Shown here: one piece after another, positions 43,689-52,735 of the stretch
Position numbering within the stretch: position 1 is the stretch's first letter
Layout of the letters: each line of letters starts with the position of its first letter
From: Phycicoccus sp. Root101
Lineage (GTDB): Bacteria; Actinomycetota; Actinomycetes; Actinomycetales; Dermatophilaceae
Reading direction: 5' to 3'
DNA length: 64,000 bases
NCBI RefSeq assembly: GCF_001426245.1
Contig: NZ_LMCM01000001.1
Coordinates: 248,001 to 312,000, forward strand
Position numbers and translations under genes: made by a program
The notes under the pieces: model-generated
What the model was told of the DNA's origin: nothing
The model's database searches: none
Seen by the model: the letters and a program-made list of their open reading frames with translations, nothing else

Positions 43689-44303
43689 ATGACCGACCGG
43701 CAGCGCATGTGGGACGAACGGTATGCAGCGAGCGACCGCGTCTGGAGCGCCGGCCCCAACGCCGAGGTCGAGCGCATCGTCGGCGGCTGGAAGCCGGACC
43801 GCACCGCCCAGGGTGGACGAGGCGGTCGCGCCCTCGACCTGGGCGCGGGTGAGGGACGGCACGCGGTGTGGCTCGCCTCGCTCGGGTGGCGGGTCACCGC
43901 GGTCGACTTCTCGCCCGTCGGCCTGGGCAAGGGCGAGGCCGAGGCGACCCGGCGTGCGCTGCGGGTGGACTGGGTCGTCGCCGACGCGCGTTCGTGGCAG
44001 CCGCCTGAGGGTGTCCTGTTCGACCTGGTCCTCGTGGCCTACCTGCACCTGCCCGAGGACGTGCTGAGCCGCACCACGCGGTGGCTCGCCCCGGGTGGTG
44101 CGCTGGTCGTCGTGGGGCACGCCCTGCGGAACCTCACCGAAGGAGTCGGCGGCCCCTCCGACCCCTCGCTGCTGCACACCCTGGAGGAGCTGCGGGTTGC
44201 CTCCGCGGGACTGTCGGTCGAGCGTTGCGAGGAGATCGTGCGCCCGACCGAGGGTGGCGACGCCATCGACGCCGTCCTGGTGGCTAGGCGACCAGCCGAC
44301 TGA
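43689..44303 (+). CDS. Class I SAM-dependent methyltransferase
   Basis: 204 aa. MTDRQRMWDERYAASDRVWS is the usual opening of the TehB/thiopurine-like methyltransferase group. Motif I is ALDLGAGEGRHAVWLASLG (about residues 48-66), VTAVDFSP is the acidic post-I motif, and LVLVAYLHLP is motif II. Substrate is not predictable. The 3' end overlaps the convergent Sir2 gene by 20 bases. Confidence 0.87.
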   Translation: MTDRQRMWDERYAASDRVWSAGPNAEVERIVGGWKPDRTAQGGRGGRALDLGAGEGRHAVWLASLGWRVTAVDFSPVGLGKGEAEATRRALRVDWVVADARSWQPPEGVLFDLVLVAYLHLPEDVLSRTTRWLAPGGALVVVGHALRNLTEGVGGPSDPSLLHTLEELRVASAGLSVERCEEIVRPTEGGDAIDAVLVARRPAD

Positions 44304-45138
44304 CCAGCTCGGTCAACGTGGGTCCCAGTGGGGCATCGACCTGGACGGTCGCCTCGGCGTCACCGCGGGTTGACCCGCGCGTGATGATCACGACCGGTAT
44401 GCCGCGTGCGGCCGCCCGCCGCACGAACCGGTAGCCACTCATCACCTTGAGGCTCGAGCCCAGGACGAGCAGCACGTCCGCCTCCTCGGTGAGGCGAAAA
44501 CAGTGCTCCACCAACGGCTTCGGCACCGACTCCCCGAAGAAGACGACGTCCGGCTTGAGGGTGTCGTGCTGGCAGACGAGGCAGAGCGGGACGATGAAGT
44601 CCTGCACGTCGAGCTCGTTGAGGGCGATGTCGCCGTCGGGCCGGATCTCGTTGCTCGTGACCTCGAACGACGGGTTCGTCAGCCGCATGCGCTCGTCGAG
44701 GTCCCACCGGCTCGAGCGGTCGCCACAGGTGAGGCAGACGACCCTGGCGAGGGCGCCGTGGAGCTCGGTCACCTCCGTCGTGCCGGACTGCTGGTGGAGC
44801 CCGTCCACGTTCTGCGTGATGACGGGACCGAGGTAGCCGCCACGCTGCAGGGTGGTGACGGCCTCGTGACCTGCGTTCGGACGGGCGAGGTTGAACCGCT
44901 GCCAGCCGACGTAGCTACGGGCCCAGTAGCGCTGCCGCGCCTCGGACGACCTGACGAACTCGGAGTACTGCATGGGCGTCACCCGGCGGTTGCCGTCCGG
45001 GCCGCGGTAGTCGGGGATCCCGGACTCGGTGGAGATGCCGGCACCGGTCAGGGTGAGGACGTTCCCGTGTCCGAGGAGGTCCACCACCGCATCGAGGTCG
45101 GTCCGCCGGCTCGCACGGGTCGTCTCGGTCACCACCAC
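44284..45138 (-). CDS. Sir2-family NAD-dependent protein deacetylase
   Basis: 284 aa sirtuin. Signatures are LTLTGAGISTESGIPDYRG (about residues 29-47), ITQNVDGLHQQSG (about 108), catalytic His in TELHGAL (about 126), two zinc CxxC pairs (CLTCGD near 136 and CLVCQH near 189), and LVLGSSLKVMSG (about 224). All are intact, so NAD-dependent deacylase activity is expected. It is in the class II/SIRT4-like group by its length and FFGESVP motif (inference). A decamer copy at 44397 forces the rare ATA Ile codon in ARGIPV. Confidence 0.92.
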   Translation of the reverse strand: MVVTETTRASRRTDLDAVVDLLGHGNVLTLTGAGISTESGIPDYRGPDGNRRVTPMQYSEFVRSSEARQRYWARSYVGWQRFNLARPNAGHEAVTTLQRGGYLGPVITQNVDGLHQQSGTTEVTELHGALARVVCLTCGDRSSRWDLDERMRLTNPSFEVTSNEIRPDGDIALNELDVQDFIVPLCLVCQHDTLKPDVVFFGESVPKPLVEHCFRLTEEADVLLVLGSSLKVMSGYRFVRRAAARGIPVVIITRGSTRGDAEATVQVDAPLGPTLTELVSRLVA

Positions 45139-45235
45139 AGGTTACGTGGGCTGGTCGCTCTGTGCTCGGCGCGCTCGCGCGCCCGGGGCTCCGGTGGCAC
45201 GCGAGGGCTGGGTGCCGTGGCGCCGAGCCGCGCTC

Positions 45236-46483
45236 TCACGTGCGACCGAGCAGGGTGCGCCTGGCGGAGTCGTGGAGGGCCCGGGTCGCCACCCCCACGT
45301 CCGCCACCTCGGGGTGCGGCGGCACGGCGGGGACGTCGCGAGCGATGAGCTCGGGTGCCTGGCTGCGCACCTGTGCCTCCGCGACCATGTAGCCGTGCCG
45401 CTCGAGGATCTGCTGCTCCTGCGTCGAGAACGCGTCGAGGTCAGTGCGGACGGCGTTGATGAGCTCGGCGACCTCACGCGGGTAGCAACCGGGTACCGCT
45501 GTGTCGAGGGCCCAGGCGGTGCCACCGAGGACCCCGCGGTGGTAGCCCGCCTGGAGCCACCGGCTGCGGACCGACTGGCCGCCGCTGGTGGCGATCCCCA
45601 GGATTCGGAGCATCCGGCCGTGGATGGTGCGTTCGGTGCGGGCGCGGAAGACGCCGCCACCGTCGCTGACCAGGACCGTGCTGTGCGACTTCCAGACGGG
45701 CTCGAGCCCGAGGTTGTCGTAGACGCCACCGTCCGTGAGCCGGATGTGCTGCTGGATGCGTCGGCGCTCCTCCGGTGACTCGAGACCCGCGTGCCCACCG
45801 GTCAGCCGCATCGGCTCGCCGTCGAACACCATCGGGGCGAAGAACGGTGGGAAGGCGCAGGAGGCCGCCACGATGTCGGCGATGCGCACGGAGGCCGGCG
45901 GCGCGGCATACCCCAGGCGGTAGTCCCCGACGCGTCCGTGCGGTGCGTGCGCCGTGGGGTCCTCGAAGACCCAGTTGACGCCATAGGCGATCTCCGTGGC
46001 GCCGGTGATGATCGCGGGGCCGGCGATCGCGTTGTCGCGCAACGGGATCGACCACCAGTCGATCTCGGACGCCAACTCGTCGGACAAGGCCCTGACGGCT
46101 GCGTCGTCGGTGAACCAGTGCCACGGCTTGAGCTTGGCCAGCAGGGCCGCGGTCCGGATGTTGCGGGAGGTGAGGCGGCGCAACGGTGTGGCCACCAGCT
46201 CGTCGAACCCCCCGACCCGCTCCCCCGCCGACCGGTCCGCCGGGAACTCGAGCCTGGCGTCGGCGAGCAGGTTCGCGACGAGGGATCCGCCCGAGACGCC
46301 GCTGATGGTGTCGAGCTGGCTGAGGATGCCGAGCTCGTCGAGCCGTCGAACCGCACCGAGGTGGAACAGCGCCGCCCGGTAGCCACCGCCGGAGAGACAG
46401 AGGGCTTTGCCCCGCCGATGGCTCGACGTGGTGATGACGTCGTCGAGGGTGGCGTGGCTGGTGGCGGTGGGCTCGTGGTTCAT
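45236..46483 (-). CDS. Patatin-like phospholipase
   Basis: 415 aa from ATG 46483 (GTG 46516, directly after the upstream stop, is an in-frame alternative). The oxyanion-hole block is LCLSGGGYRAALFHLGAVRR (about residues 29-48), the nucleophile elbow is GVSGGS (about 64-69) and the catalytic Asp lies in LTDGGVYDN (about 255). Together these give the Ser-Asp dyad of patatin lipases, cytosolic enzymes releasing fatty acids from lipids. It is the last gene of a three-gene leftward run after a lipoprotein and a PKD-like secreted protein. A reverse-oriented decamer lies at 45902. Confidence 0.88.
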   Translation of the reverse strand: MNHEPTATSHATLDDVITTSSHRRGKALCLSGGGYRAALFHLGAVRRLDELGILSQLDTISGVSGGSLVANLLADARLEFPADRSAGERVGGFDELVATPLRRLTSRNIRTAALLAKLKPWHWFTDDAAVRALSDELASEIDWWSIPLRDNAIAGPAIITGATEIAYGVNWVFEDPTAHAPHGRVGDYRLGYAAPPASVRIADIVAASCAFPPFFAPMVFDGEPMRLTGGHAGLESPEERRRIQQHIRLTDGGVYDNLGLEPVWKSHSTVLVSDGGGVFRARTERTIHGRMLRILGIATSGGQSVRSRWLQAGYHRGVLGGTAWALDTAVPGCYPREVAELINAVRTDLDAFSTQEQQILERHGYMVAEAQVRSQAPELIARDVPAVPPHPEVADVGVATRALHDSARRTLLGRT

Positions 46484-46516
46484 CGTGCGACCGATGAAAC
46501 CAGAGGTCGCCGACAC

Positions 46517-47458
46517 TCAGTGGTCGACGAGCCGGGCCTCGGCCTCGCGGACCTGGAGGGTGGTGACCGGCTCGTTCTGGAGGTCGGCGACGGCGTTGAT
46601 GGGCGTCCACGGACCGCCGTTGACGCGGTACTGGCCGGTCAGCTGCGAGTCGACCGTGACCCTGGCAGCCCGATCGGTCGACGTGTAGGTGTGCCGGATC
46701 TTCCCGTCGGGGTACACCCCGCCGGGATCGGTGACCTGACCGCTGCTGCTGCCGTCGCCGTAGTGGAACTCGTACGAGCGTGGCGCGATCTTGAACTCCA
46801 CCGACCAGGACAAGAGCTTCACCGGGGCGCTGACCTCGCCCGGCTGGAGGCCGGCGTCACCGGGCCAGGTCGCGCGGAAGTACGTCGGGAGGTTGACCAG
46901 GGTGACGTTGCCGGCAGGCTGGATCGCGACGCGTGGCTTGGAGAACGGCAGCTGCCTGAACGCCGTCTGGATCTGGCCCATGGTCGGGATCGCCGGGGGT
47001 GCCGGGACGCCCGGAGGAAGGGTGTCCAGGCCGCACAGGGTGTTGACGGTCGTCCACGCCGCGTCGGGGTTGGACCTCGGGCGCGACTGCACCCAGTACA
47101 GGACCTCGTCCGACGGAGGGTTCCGGAAGGAGCAGGCCGTCATGGCGTACGAGCAGTTGGTCTCCTCACCACCGGCCGTGTCTGAGATACGCGCCGGCTT
47201 GCACGCCAGGACGACCTTGTAGACGAACTTGCTCTGCGTCGACGAGATCGGTTCGACCTCCGCACCCTTTCCATTAGCCCTTGCCGGACTGCCGCCGTTC
47301 TTGACAAAGGACTTGATGAACTGGTTGGAGACGGTGCCTTTTGGTGGCGGCTGGGTGGCTGCCCGGGCGCTGGGGTGCAGTGCAATTGACCCAGCACAAG
47401 CGAACCCGAGCACGAGGCGGCCCCGGCGCCATGCTTTCGACTCTCGGAAGCCAATCAT
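46517..47458 (-). CDS. Secreted PKD-like domain protein
   Basis: 313 aa. ATG 47458 overlaps the upstream lipoprotein stop by four bases. A signal peptide (GRLVLGFACAGSIALHPSARA, about residues 13-33) is followed by a Cys-containing domain (CKPARIS, ETNCSYAMTACSF, CGLDTLPPG; likely disulfides) and a C-terminal PKD-like beta domain (YEFHYGDGSSSGQVTDPGG and HTYTSTDRAARVTVDSQL, about 235-285). Lipoprotein/PKD pairs of this kind are common in Micrococcales, with no known function. Co-translated with its lipoprotein partner. Confidence 0.75.
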   Translation of the reverse strand: MIGFRESKAWRRGRLVLGFACAGSIALHPSARAATQPPPKGTVSNQFIKSFVKNGGSPARANGKGAEVEPISSTQSKFVYKVVLACKPARISDTAGGEETNCSYAMTACSFRNPPSDEVLYWVQSRPRSNPDAAWTTVNTLCGLDTLPPGVPAPPAIPTMGQIQTAFRQLPFSKPRVAIQPAGNVTLVNLPTYFRATWPGDAGLQPGEVSAPVKLLSWSVEFKIAPRSYEFHYGDGSSSGQVTDPGGVYPDGKIRHTYTSTDRAARVTVDSQLTGQYRVNGGPWTPINAVADLQNEPVTTLQVREAEARLVDH

Positions 47459-48057
47459 TGGACAACCTCCGAGTCCGCCACACGCCAAGACTCGTCAGAC
47501 CACTTCAGTGTGTATCGGAAGTTGAGTTTCGCCGGGGCCGAGGTCTCGACGACTTTTCCATTCCGGTCGACGATCAGACTCCCTTGATCCGTCACAAGCA
47601 CGTCGACAATCGGAGCGTTGAGGGGCGAACCTGGATCCATTTGAACGGCACCCAGCCTGAACGAAGAACGCTCGCCATGCTCACCCCTCGATGCTCGTCC
47701 ATCGAGAATCTGGATGAAGTCTTGGCATGTCTTGCAACTCATCATTGAAAGAGGAGCCAGCGACTTCGTCGAACTCGTAGCAGCAGCGTCGCCGAGAGTC
47801 TCGGTGTAGAACCGGGCGAAGGCCTCCGCGCCTTCGGGGGTCTTCTTGCTGGCGGCGGGCGGGACGGCCACCGTGGCCGAGGTCGAGCTCGGAGTGCCCG
47901 TCGTGCTCGACGACGGAGCCGACGTCGTGCTGGCCGACGAGGACGGCGAGGTCGCGGATGTCGTCCCTGGCGGTGACTCCCCGCCACCGGTGCACCCGGC
48001 CACGAGCGCTCCCCCGAGCGCCACCGCAACCACGAAACCCGTTCGTCGTGAACGCAC
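47455..48057 (-). CDS. DUF6318-like lipoprotein
   Basis: 200 aa from GTG 48057, with GGGGAG 5 bases upstream. Lipobox VAGCTGG near residues 19-25, then a long Ser/Thr/Pro linker (about 26-65). The folded domain starts with KKTPEGAEAFARFYTETLGDA and has SCKTCQDF, a Cys pair likely disulfide-bonded, as in DUF6318-type lipoproteins. It is the first gene of a run with the PKD-like protein and probably the patatin. Role unknown. Confidence 0.72.
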   Translation of the reverse strand: MRSRRTGFVVAVALGGALVAGCTGGGESPPGTTSATSPSSSASTTSAPSSSTTGTPSSTSATVAVPPAASKKTPEGAEAFARFYTETLGDAAATSSTKSLAPLSMMSCKTCQDFIQILDGRASRGEHGERSSFRLGAVQMDPGSPLNAPIVDVLVTDQGSLIVDRNGKVVETSAPAKLNFRYTLKWSDESWRVADSEVVQ

Positions 48058-48213
48058 GCAACTCCCCTTTGCCGTCCCCGGATCACCCGCAGCGATGCGG
48101 CCGATCGCATGGATTCTACGGATTTCGACCGTTTGGGCCATCCCGTCATCCACAGGCCCCGACCCCCACCCGGCCAGCACTCATCACCATTGCATCATCA
48201 ACTACTGGCTTCG

Positions 48214-48228
48214 ATAACTTTCGGTTAT
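48214..48228. promoter_or_regulatory. Candidate LysR autoregulatory site
   Basis: ATAAC-TTTCG-GTTAT is a perfect 5-bp inverted repeat of the T-N11-A type, 9 bases before the LysR start at 48238, within the only AT-rich patch nearby. It may serve the divergent lipoprotein operon too. Confidence 0.5.
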
Positions 48229-48237
48229 GATCGCCCC

Positions 48238-49167
48238 ATGATTGACGCTGCCGGCCTGCGGGTCATGAAGGCCATCGCCGACGAAGGAAGCTTCACCGGC
48301 GCCGCCCTGTCGCTCGGGTACTCCCAGCCCGCCATCTCGCAGATGGTCCGCCGCCTCGAGCAGCGCACGGGCACCGTCCTGGTCGAACGCGTGGGCCGCA
48401 ACGTCCGCCTCACCGAGGCCGGTCAGGTCCTCGCCCGTCACGCCGTCGCAGTCCTCTCCGCGCTCGACGCCGCCGAGGAGGAGGTCGCCGCGATCGCCGG
48501 CCTGCGCGCCGGGCGCGTGCGGCTCATGGCGTTCCCCTCGAGCTCGGCGACGCTCGTCCCCCGCGCCCTCGCCCTCGTCAAGCAGCGGTTCCCCGACGTC
48601 CAGGTCACCTTCACCGAGGCCGAGCCGCCCGAGTCGCTGGCGGCCCTCAAGGCCGGTGAGTGCGACCTCGCTGTTGCCTTCGCGTACGAGGGCACCGACG
48701 TCGGCCGGGGCGAGGAGGACATGGACCTCTTCGTGACGCACAAGCTGCTCGACGACGAGGTCCGCCTCGCCCTGCCCCGGACCCATCCGCTGGCGGACCG
48801 CGACGGCATCGAGCTCTCCGCCCTGGCCACCGAGAACTGGATCGCCGGCTGCCCCCGCTGTCGCGGCCACCTCCTGCAGATGTGTGCCAACGAGGGCTTC
48901 ACGCCGAACGTCGGCTTCGAGACCGAGGACTACGTCGCCGTCCTCGGCCTGGTCGCGGAGGGCCTCGGTGTCGCCCTGATCCCCGACCTGATCCTGCGCA
49001 CCGCCAACCACCACGACGTGGTGACCCTGCCGATCACGCCCTCCTCGCGCAGGACCATCAGCGTCGTCACCACCGCAGACCTGCAGCGGGTACCCGCGGT
49101 CCAGGCCACCATCGATGCCCTCTGTGAGGCCGCCAAGGCGAAGCCGCGGGTCCTCGCGAGCAACTGA
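48238..49167 (+). CDS. LysR-family transcriptional regulator
   Basis: 309 aa. Winged helix-turn-helix in residues about 5-60 (LRVMKAIADEGSFTGAALSL, YSQPAISQMVRRLEQRTG) and a substrate-binding domain (about 88-300). The region includes GCPRCRGHLLQMC, a Cys cluster (about residues 202-214) unusual in this family that could bind metal or sense redox. Its start follows the palindrome at 48214-48228, with no clear ribosome-binding site, so a near-leaderless transcript is possible. Divergent from the 48057-45236 operon; converges with comEC (14-base gap). Target unknown. Confidence 0.87.
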   Translation: MIDAAGLRVMKAIADEGSFTGAALSLGYSQPAISQMVRRLEQRTGTVLVERVGRNVRLTEAGQVLARHAVAVLSALDAAEEEVAAIAGLRAGRVRLMAFPSSSATLVPRALALVKQRFPDVQVTFTEAEPPESLAALKAGECDLAVAFAYEGTDVGRGEEDMDLFVTHKLLDDEVRLALPRTHPLADRDGIELSALATENWIAGCPRCRGHLLQMCANEGFTPNVGFETEDYVAVLGLVAEGLGVALIPDLILRTANHHDVVTLPITPSSRRTISVVTTADLQRVPAVQATIDALCEAAKAKPRVLASN

Positions 49168-49181
49168 CCGGTCCCGCCGGC

Positions 49182-51611
49182 TCACCGTCGGCGCCACGTC
49201 ACTCCGACCGATCCGCCGTCGGCGACCACTGCGACGTCACCCCGCTGGTCGGTCCGGAAGACCGCTGATCCGTTGCGCCGCAACACCTCCAGCGCCTTCG
49301 GTGACGGGTGACCATAGTCGTTGTCCTTGCCGACGCTGATCACGGCGACGGGCGCAGCCACCGTTGCCATGAGGTCCTCGTCGAGGTTGCCCGAACCGTG
49401 GTGCGCCACCTTGACCACGTCGAACCCGGCTGCCCGCGCGCTCATCGTGGGGTCTCGCCGAAGGGCGAGCAGCACCGCGTGGGCGGCCTCACGTTCGACG
49501 TCACCGAGCAGGAGCAGGTCGACCGGCCCGGACCGCACCGCCAGGACGACGCTCGCGTTGTTGGGGACCGAACCCGTCGACAGCCGCCGTTGCGGCCACC
49601 ACACGTCCGCGGTCACCCCCGGCCAGGCCAGGTGGTCACCAGCCACCACCTCCCGCAGGGGTATGCCGCGTGCCCGCGCCCACTGCCCCACCTCCTTCCA
49701 CTGGTGGTCGGGCTCGCGGACCGGGGTGCTCAGCACCTCGCGCACCTCGCGACCCGCGATGGCGCCGGGGAGACCGTCGACGTGGTCGGCGTGGAAGTGG
49801 GTCAGCACGACCGAGTCGAGCACCTCGACGTGGAGCCTGCGCAGGCAGTGGTCGATCGCGGCCGGGTCGGGTCCGGCGTCGACGAGCACGGCATGGCGGG
49901 ATGTCGTGGCCAGCACCAACCCGTCCCCCTGCCCGACGTCGCAGGCGACGAACCGCCACCCTGGCGCCGGCCAGGTCACCGTCGAGGTCGGGGCTGCTGC
50001 CGCGAGCACCAGGAGGGCAGCCGACAGCATCGCGACCGGCCGGGTCCGTGCCGCGTGCGCCCACCACCGACCGGACGAGATGACGGCGACCGTGACGACG
50101 GCGAGGAGGACCGCGCCGAAGGCTCCATCGGGCCATGGCATCGTGCCGCCCGGGACGGTTGCGCAGGTGCGGGCGATCCACGCGATCCCTTCGGCGGGCA
50201 GGGCGCCCAGCCAGCACAGGCCCGTCGCACCCAAGGGCCACAGCGGTGCGACCAGAGCAGCGGCGACACCACAGACGGTTGCCGGTGCCACGAGGGGCGC
50301 CGCCAACAGGTTGGCCAGCACTCCGACCACCGAGACGCTCCCCTGCAGCAGGACCACGACCGGGGCACACATCGCCTGGGCCGCGACGGGGATGGCGATC
50401 GCGGGCCCCCAGGACCGGAACCGTCCCGGCAGCCGGCGCCCGATGGCCTCGCCCCACGAGCGGGTGAACAACAGCAGGCCGAGGGTTGCCAGCGTCGACA
50501 GGGCGAACCCGTAGGAGCGCGACAGCCACGGGTCGACGACGAGCAGCACCAGTACGGCGGCGGACAGCACCGGGATGCCTGCAGCCCGACGCGATCTGCT
50601 CAACCCGATCAGGCCGATCGCGCCCATCGTCGCCGCGCGGATGACACTCGGCTCGGGGCGCGCGAGGACGACGAACCCGGCCAGGGCGATCCCCGCGACG
50701 TACGGCCTCCAGCGACGTCGCACCCCGAGCAGTCCGGCCCCGCCGAGGGCGAACGCCAGGACGATCGCCACGTTGCTGCCCGAGACGGCACTCAGGTGGG
50801 TCATGCCGGTGGCGAGCATGGCCTCGGTCAGGTCGTCGGGCGTCCGGCTGGTGTCGCCGATGACCAGCGCGGGCAGCAGACCCCGCGCGTCAGCGGGCAG
50901 GGGTGAGGCAGCGGTGCGCAGCCCGGAGCGCAACCGGTCGGCGCCGGTCTCGACCGTGCCGGGCGACGACGTCGTGGCAGGACCGCCGATCGGCCGGATC
51001 ACGGCGATGACGTCGTCACCTGCCTCGGCCGGGACGAGCTTGCCCCGCACCCGGAGGCCCTCGCGCCACCGGACGCGCTCCCACCGTCCGTCGCCCATCA
51101 CCAGCACGGGGCTGCGCACGTCGGAGCGCTCCCCGCGGGCCGTCACCCGCGTGGCGGTGAGTCGGAAGCGGACCGTCACGGCATCGCGTCCCGGCAGGGT
51201 GCGGACCGTCGGCTCGGACGCGACCAGTCCGTCGACCGTCACGACCGCGTGGTCCCGGGCCAGGGCACCCATCGGTCCGGCCGCCCGGGAGGCCAGGTGA
51301 CCGGCCGTCGAGACCGCCACGAGCGCCACCCCCGCCAACGAGAGCCCGATCGCCCGGAGCCAGGTGGACGAAGCGCCGGGGCGCGCGCTGGGCCAGCCAC
51401 GACCCTGGACGCCACCACCCTCGCGCCCAGGACGACCCAGGGCAGCGAGCCCTGCCAGGCCTGCCGCCACCACCCCGACCACCGCCAGGGTCCTGACCGA
51501 CCAGGACAGCACCGACGCCGTGAACGCCCAGGCGACGAGCGCCGGGGCGAGCAGGCGCAGGTCAGGACCGGGGGCCGGGGTGCTGACAGGGTCATGGACC
51601 CGCGCGCTCAC
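49182..51611 (-). CDS. comEC: ComEC/Rec2 DNA-uptake channel protein
   Basis: 809-aa membrane protein for passage of single-stranded DNA during transformation. N-terminal membrane helices, an OB-like external domain (about 110-200) and the Competence core (about 220-480, MTHLSAVSGSNVAIVLAFAL) precede a metallo-beta-lactamase-like domain (about 540-800, VLTHFHADHVDGLPGAI, H-x-H-x-DH). GTG 51611 overlaps the comEA stop TGA (51608-51610), so the two are translationally coupled. Whether the strain is competent cannot be judged from this; pilus genes are not in the window. A decamer at 49661 yields a rare ATA codon in RGIP. Confidence 0.92.
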   Translation of the reverse strand: MSARVHDPVSTPAPGPDLRLLAPALVAWAFTASVLSWSVRTLAVVGVVAAGLAGLAALGRPGREGGGVQGRGWPSARPGASSTWLRAIGLSLAGVALVAVSTAGHLASRAAGPMGALARDHAVVTVDGLVASEPTVRTLPGRDAVTVRFRLTATRVTARGERSDVRSPVLVMGDGRWERVRWREGLRVRGKLVPAEAGDDVIAVIRPIGGPATTSSPGTVETGADRLRSGLRTAASPLPADARGLLPALVIGDTSRTPDDLTEAMLATGMTHLSAVSGSNVAIVLAFALGGAGLLGVRRRWRPYVAGIALAGFVVLARPEPSVIRAATMGAIGLIGLSRSRRAAGIPVLSAAVLVLLVVDPWLSRSYGFALSTLATLGLLLFTRSWGEAIGRRLPGRFRSWGPAIAIPVAAQAMCAPVVVLLQGSVSVVGVLANLLAAPLVAPATVCGVAAALVAPLWPLGATGLCWLGALPAEGIAWIARTCATVPGGTMPWPDGAFGAVLLAVVTVAVISSGRWWAHAARTRPVAMLSAALLVLAAAAPTSTVTWPAPGWRFVACDVGQGDGLVLATTSRHAVLVDAGPDPAAIDHCLRRLHVEVLDSVVLTHFHADHVDGLPGAIAGREVREVLSTPVREPDHQWKEVGQWARARGIPLREVVAGDHLAWPGVTADVWWPQRRLSTGSVPNNASVVLAVRSGPVDLLLLGDVEREAAHAVLLALRRDPTMSARAAGFDVVKVAHHGSGNLDEDLMATVAAPVAVISVGKDNDYGHPSPKALEVLRRNGSAVFRTDQRGDVAVVADGGSVGVTWRRR

Positions 51612-52660
51612 ACGGTCACCTTGGGTTGGAGCTGCGCGAAGATTTTCTCGCCGATGCCGCTCACCTCTCCGAGCTCGTCGACCGACGCGAACCTGCCGTG
51701 CTCCGTGCGCCAGTCGAGGATGCGTTGGGCCAGCACCGGGCCGACGCCGGGCAGCTCCTCGAGCTCGGCGGCGGTCGCCCGGTTGAGGTCGACCTTGGCG
51801 CCGGGCGCACCGGCCGCACCCGTGCCCCCGCCAGTCGCTCCACCGCCCGGACCGCTGCCCGGACCGCTGCCCGACCCGGCGCCGCCGACGTTGCCTGTGC
51901 CCGCCCCCGCGGGCAGGGCGGACTCACCCGGTTTGGGGATCCGGATCTGTTCGCCATCCACCAGCAGCCGCGCGAGATTCACCGCGGCCAGGTCTGCACC
52001 GCGGACCGCGCCCCCGGCCCGGGCCACGGCATCGGCGACCCGTGAGCCGGCGGGGAGCGTGATGACCCCGGGCTTCCTCACCTGGCCGACCACGTGGACC
52101 GTCAGGGTGGTCGCCGCGCGGTCGGTGCCGGGTGGGCCGCCACCGCCCGAGGCCGTGCTGGACGAGGCGAAACCGGTCGCCCCCGCTGCACGCCCCACGA
52201 CTGCGGACCCGGGTTCGGCCGGTGCGACGACCTCGGGAGCGCTGGCCGCTCGCGCCCAGGCAACGCGCACCCCGAACCCGACCGCGGCGACCACCACGAC
52301 GATGAGCAGCCCCGCGACGGCGGCACGAGGACCGCTCAGCCGCGCGCCCACGAGCGACTGGGGCAGGGCGAAGAACCGCGGGCCCGGGGGCGTCGGTCGA
52401 CGGTGCCGACCACCCGTCGAGGGCCGCTGCGGCGGGCGTCGGTCGACAGCAGGCGGACCCCCCACGTCCTCGAGCCAGTCACGGTCGGGCTGCCACGGGG
52501 TGACCGGTGGGGCCGCCGACGTGCCCCCAGCCGGCGGAGGGTCAGCCGTGCCCCCAGCCGGCGGAGGGTCAGCCGTGCCCCGAGCCGGAAGGGCGCTGCC
52601 TGAGGCGAGCAGGGCCCGCAGTCGTGGAGAGGGCTCGGGCGGGCGGCGGCGCAACGGCAT
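51608..52660 (-). CDS. comEA: ComEA-like DNA-binding protein
   Basis: 350 aa. A Pro/Arg-rich cytosolic N-terminus includes a 9-residue tandem repeat (GTADPPPAG), then one membrane segment (AVAGLLIVVVVAAVGFGV, about 112-130). Next is a SLBB domain (TVHVVGQVRKPGVITLPAGSRVADA, about 185-240), a long Gly-rich linker, and the C-terminal helix-hairpin-helix DNA-binding domain (VDLNRATAAELEELPGVGPVLAQRILDWR, about 290-350). This is the usual ComEA order in actinobacteria. It is upstream of and coupled to comEC. ComEA binds incoming DNA at the cell surface. Confidence 0.92.
   Translation of the reverse strand: MPLRRRPPEPSPRLRALLASGSALPARGTADPPPAGGTADPPPAGGTSAAPPVTPWQPDRDWLEDVGGPPAVDRRPPQRPSTGGRHRRPTPPGPRFFALPQSLVGARLSGPRAAVAGLLIVVVVAAVGFGVRVAWARAASAPEVVAPAEPGSAVVGRAAGATGFASSSTASGGGGPPGTDRAATTLTVHVVGQVRKPGVITLPAGSRVADAVARAGGAVRGADLAAVNLARLLVDGEQIRIPKPGESALPAGAGTGNVGGAGSGSGPGSGPGGGATGGGTGAAGAPGAKVDLNRATAAELEELPGVGPVLAQRILDWRTEHGRFASVDELGEVSGIGEKIFAQLQPKVTV
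52521..52574. repeat. Two 27-bp tandem repeats within comEA
   Basis: A 27-base unit occurs exactly twice (52521-52547 and 52548-52574) with a degenerate third start at 52575. It encodes GTADPPPAG repeats in frame in the cytosolic N-terminus of ComEA, so copy-number change would not disrupt the protein. Confidence 0.85.
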
Positions 52661-52735
52661 ACGGGCACGCTAGGAAGCCCACCGTGACCAGCCGAACCCG
52701 AAGGCTGGTCGTTGTGGACAGGGATCGCGGGGAGC

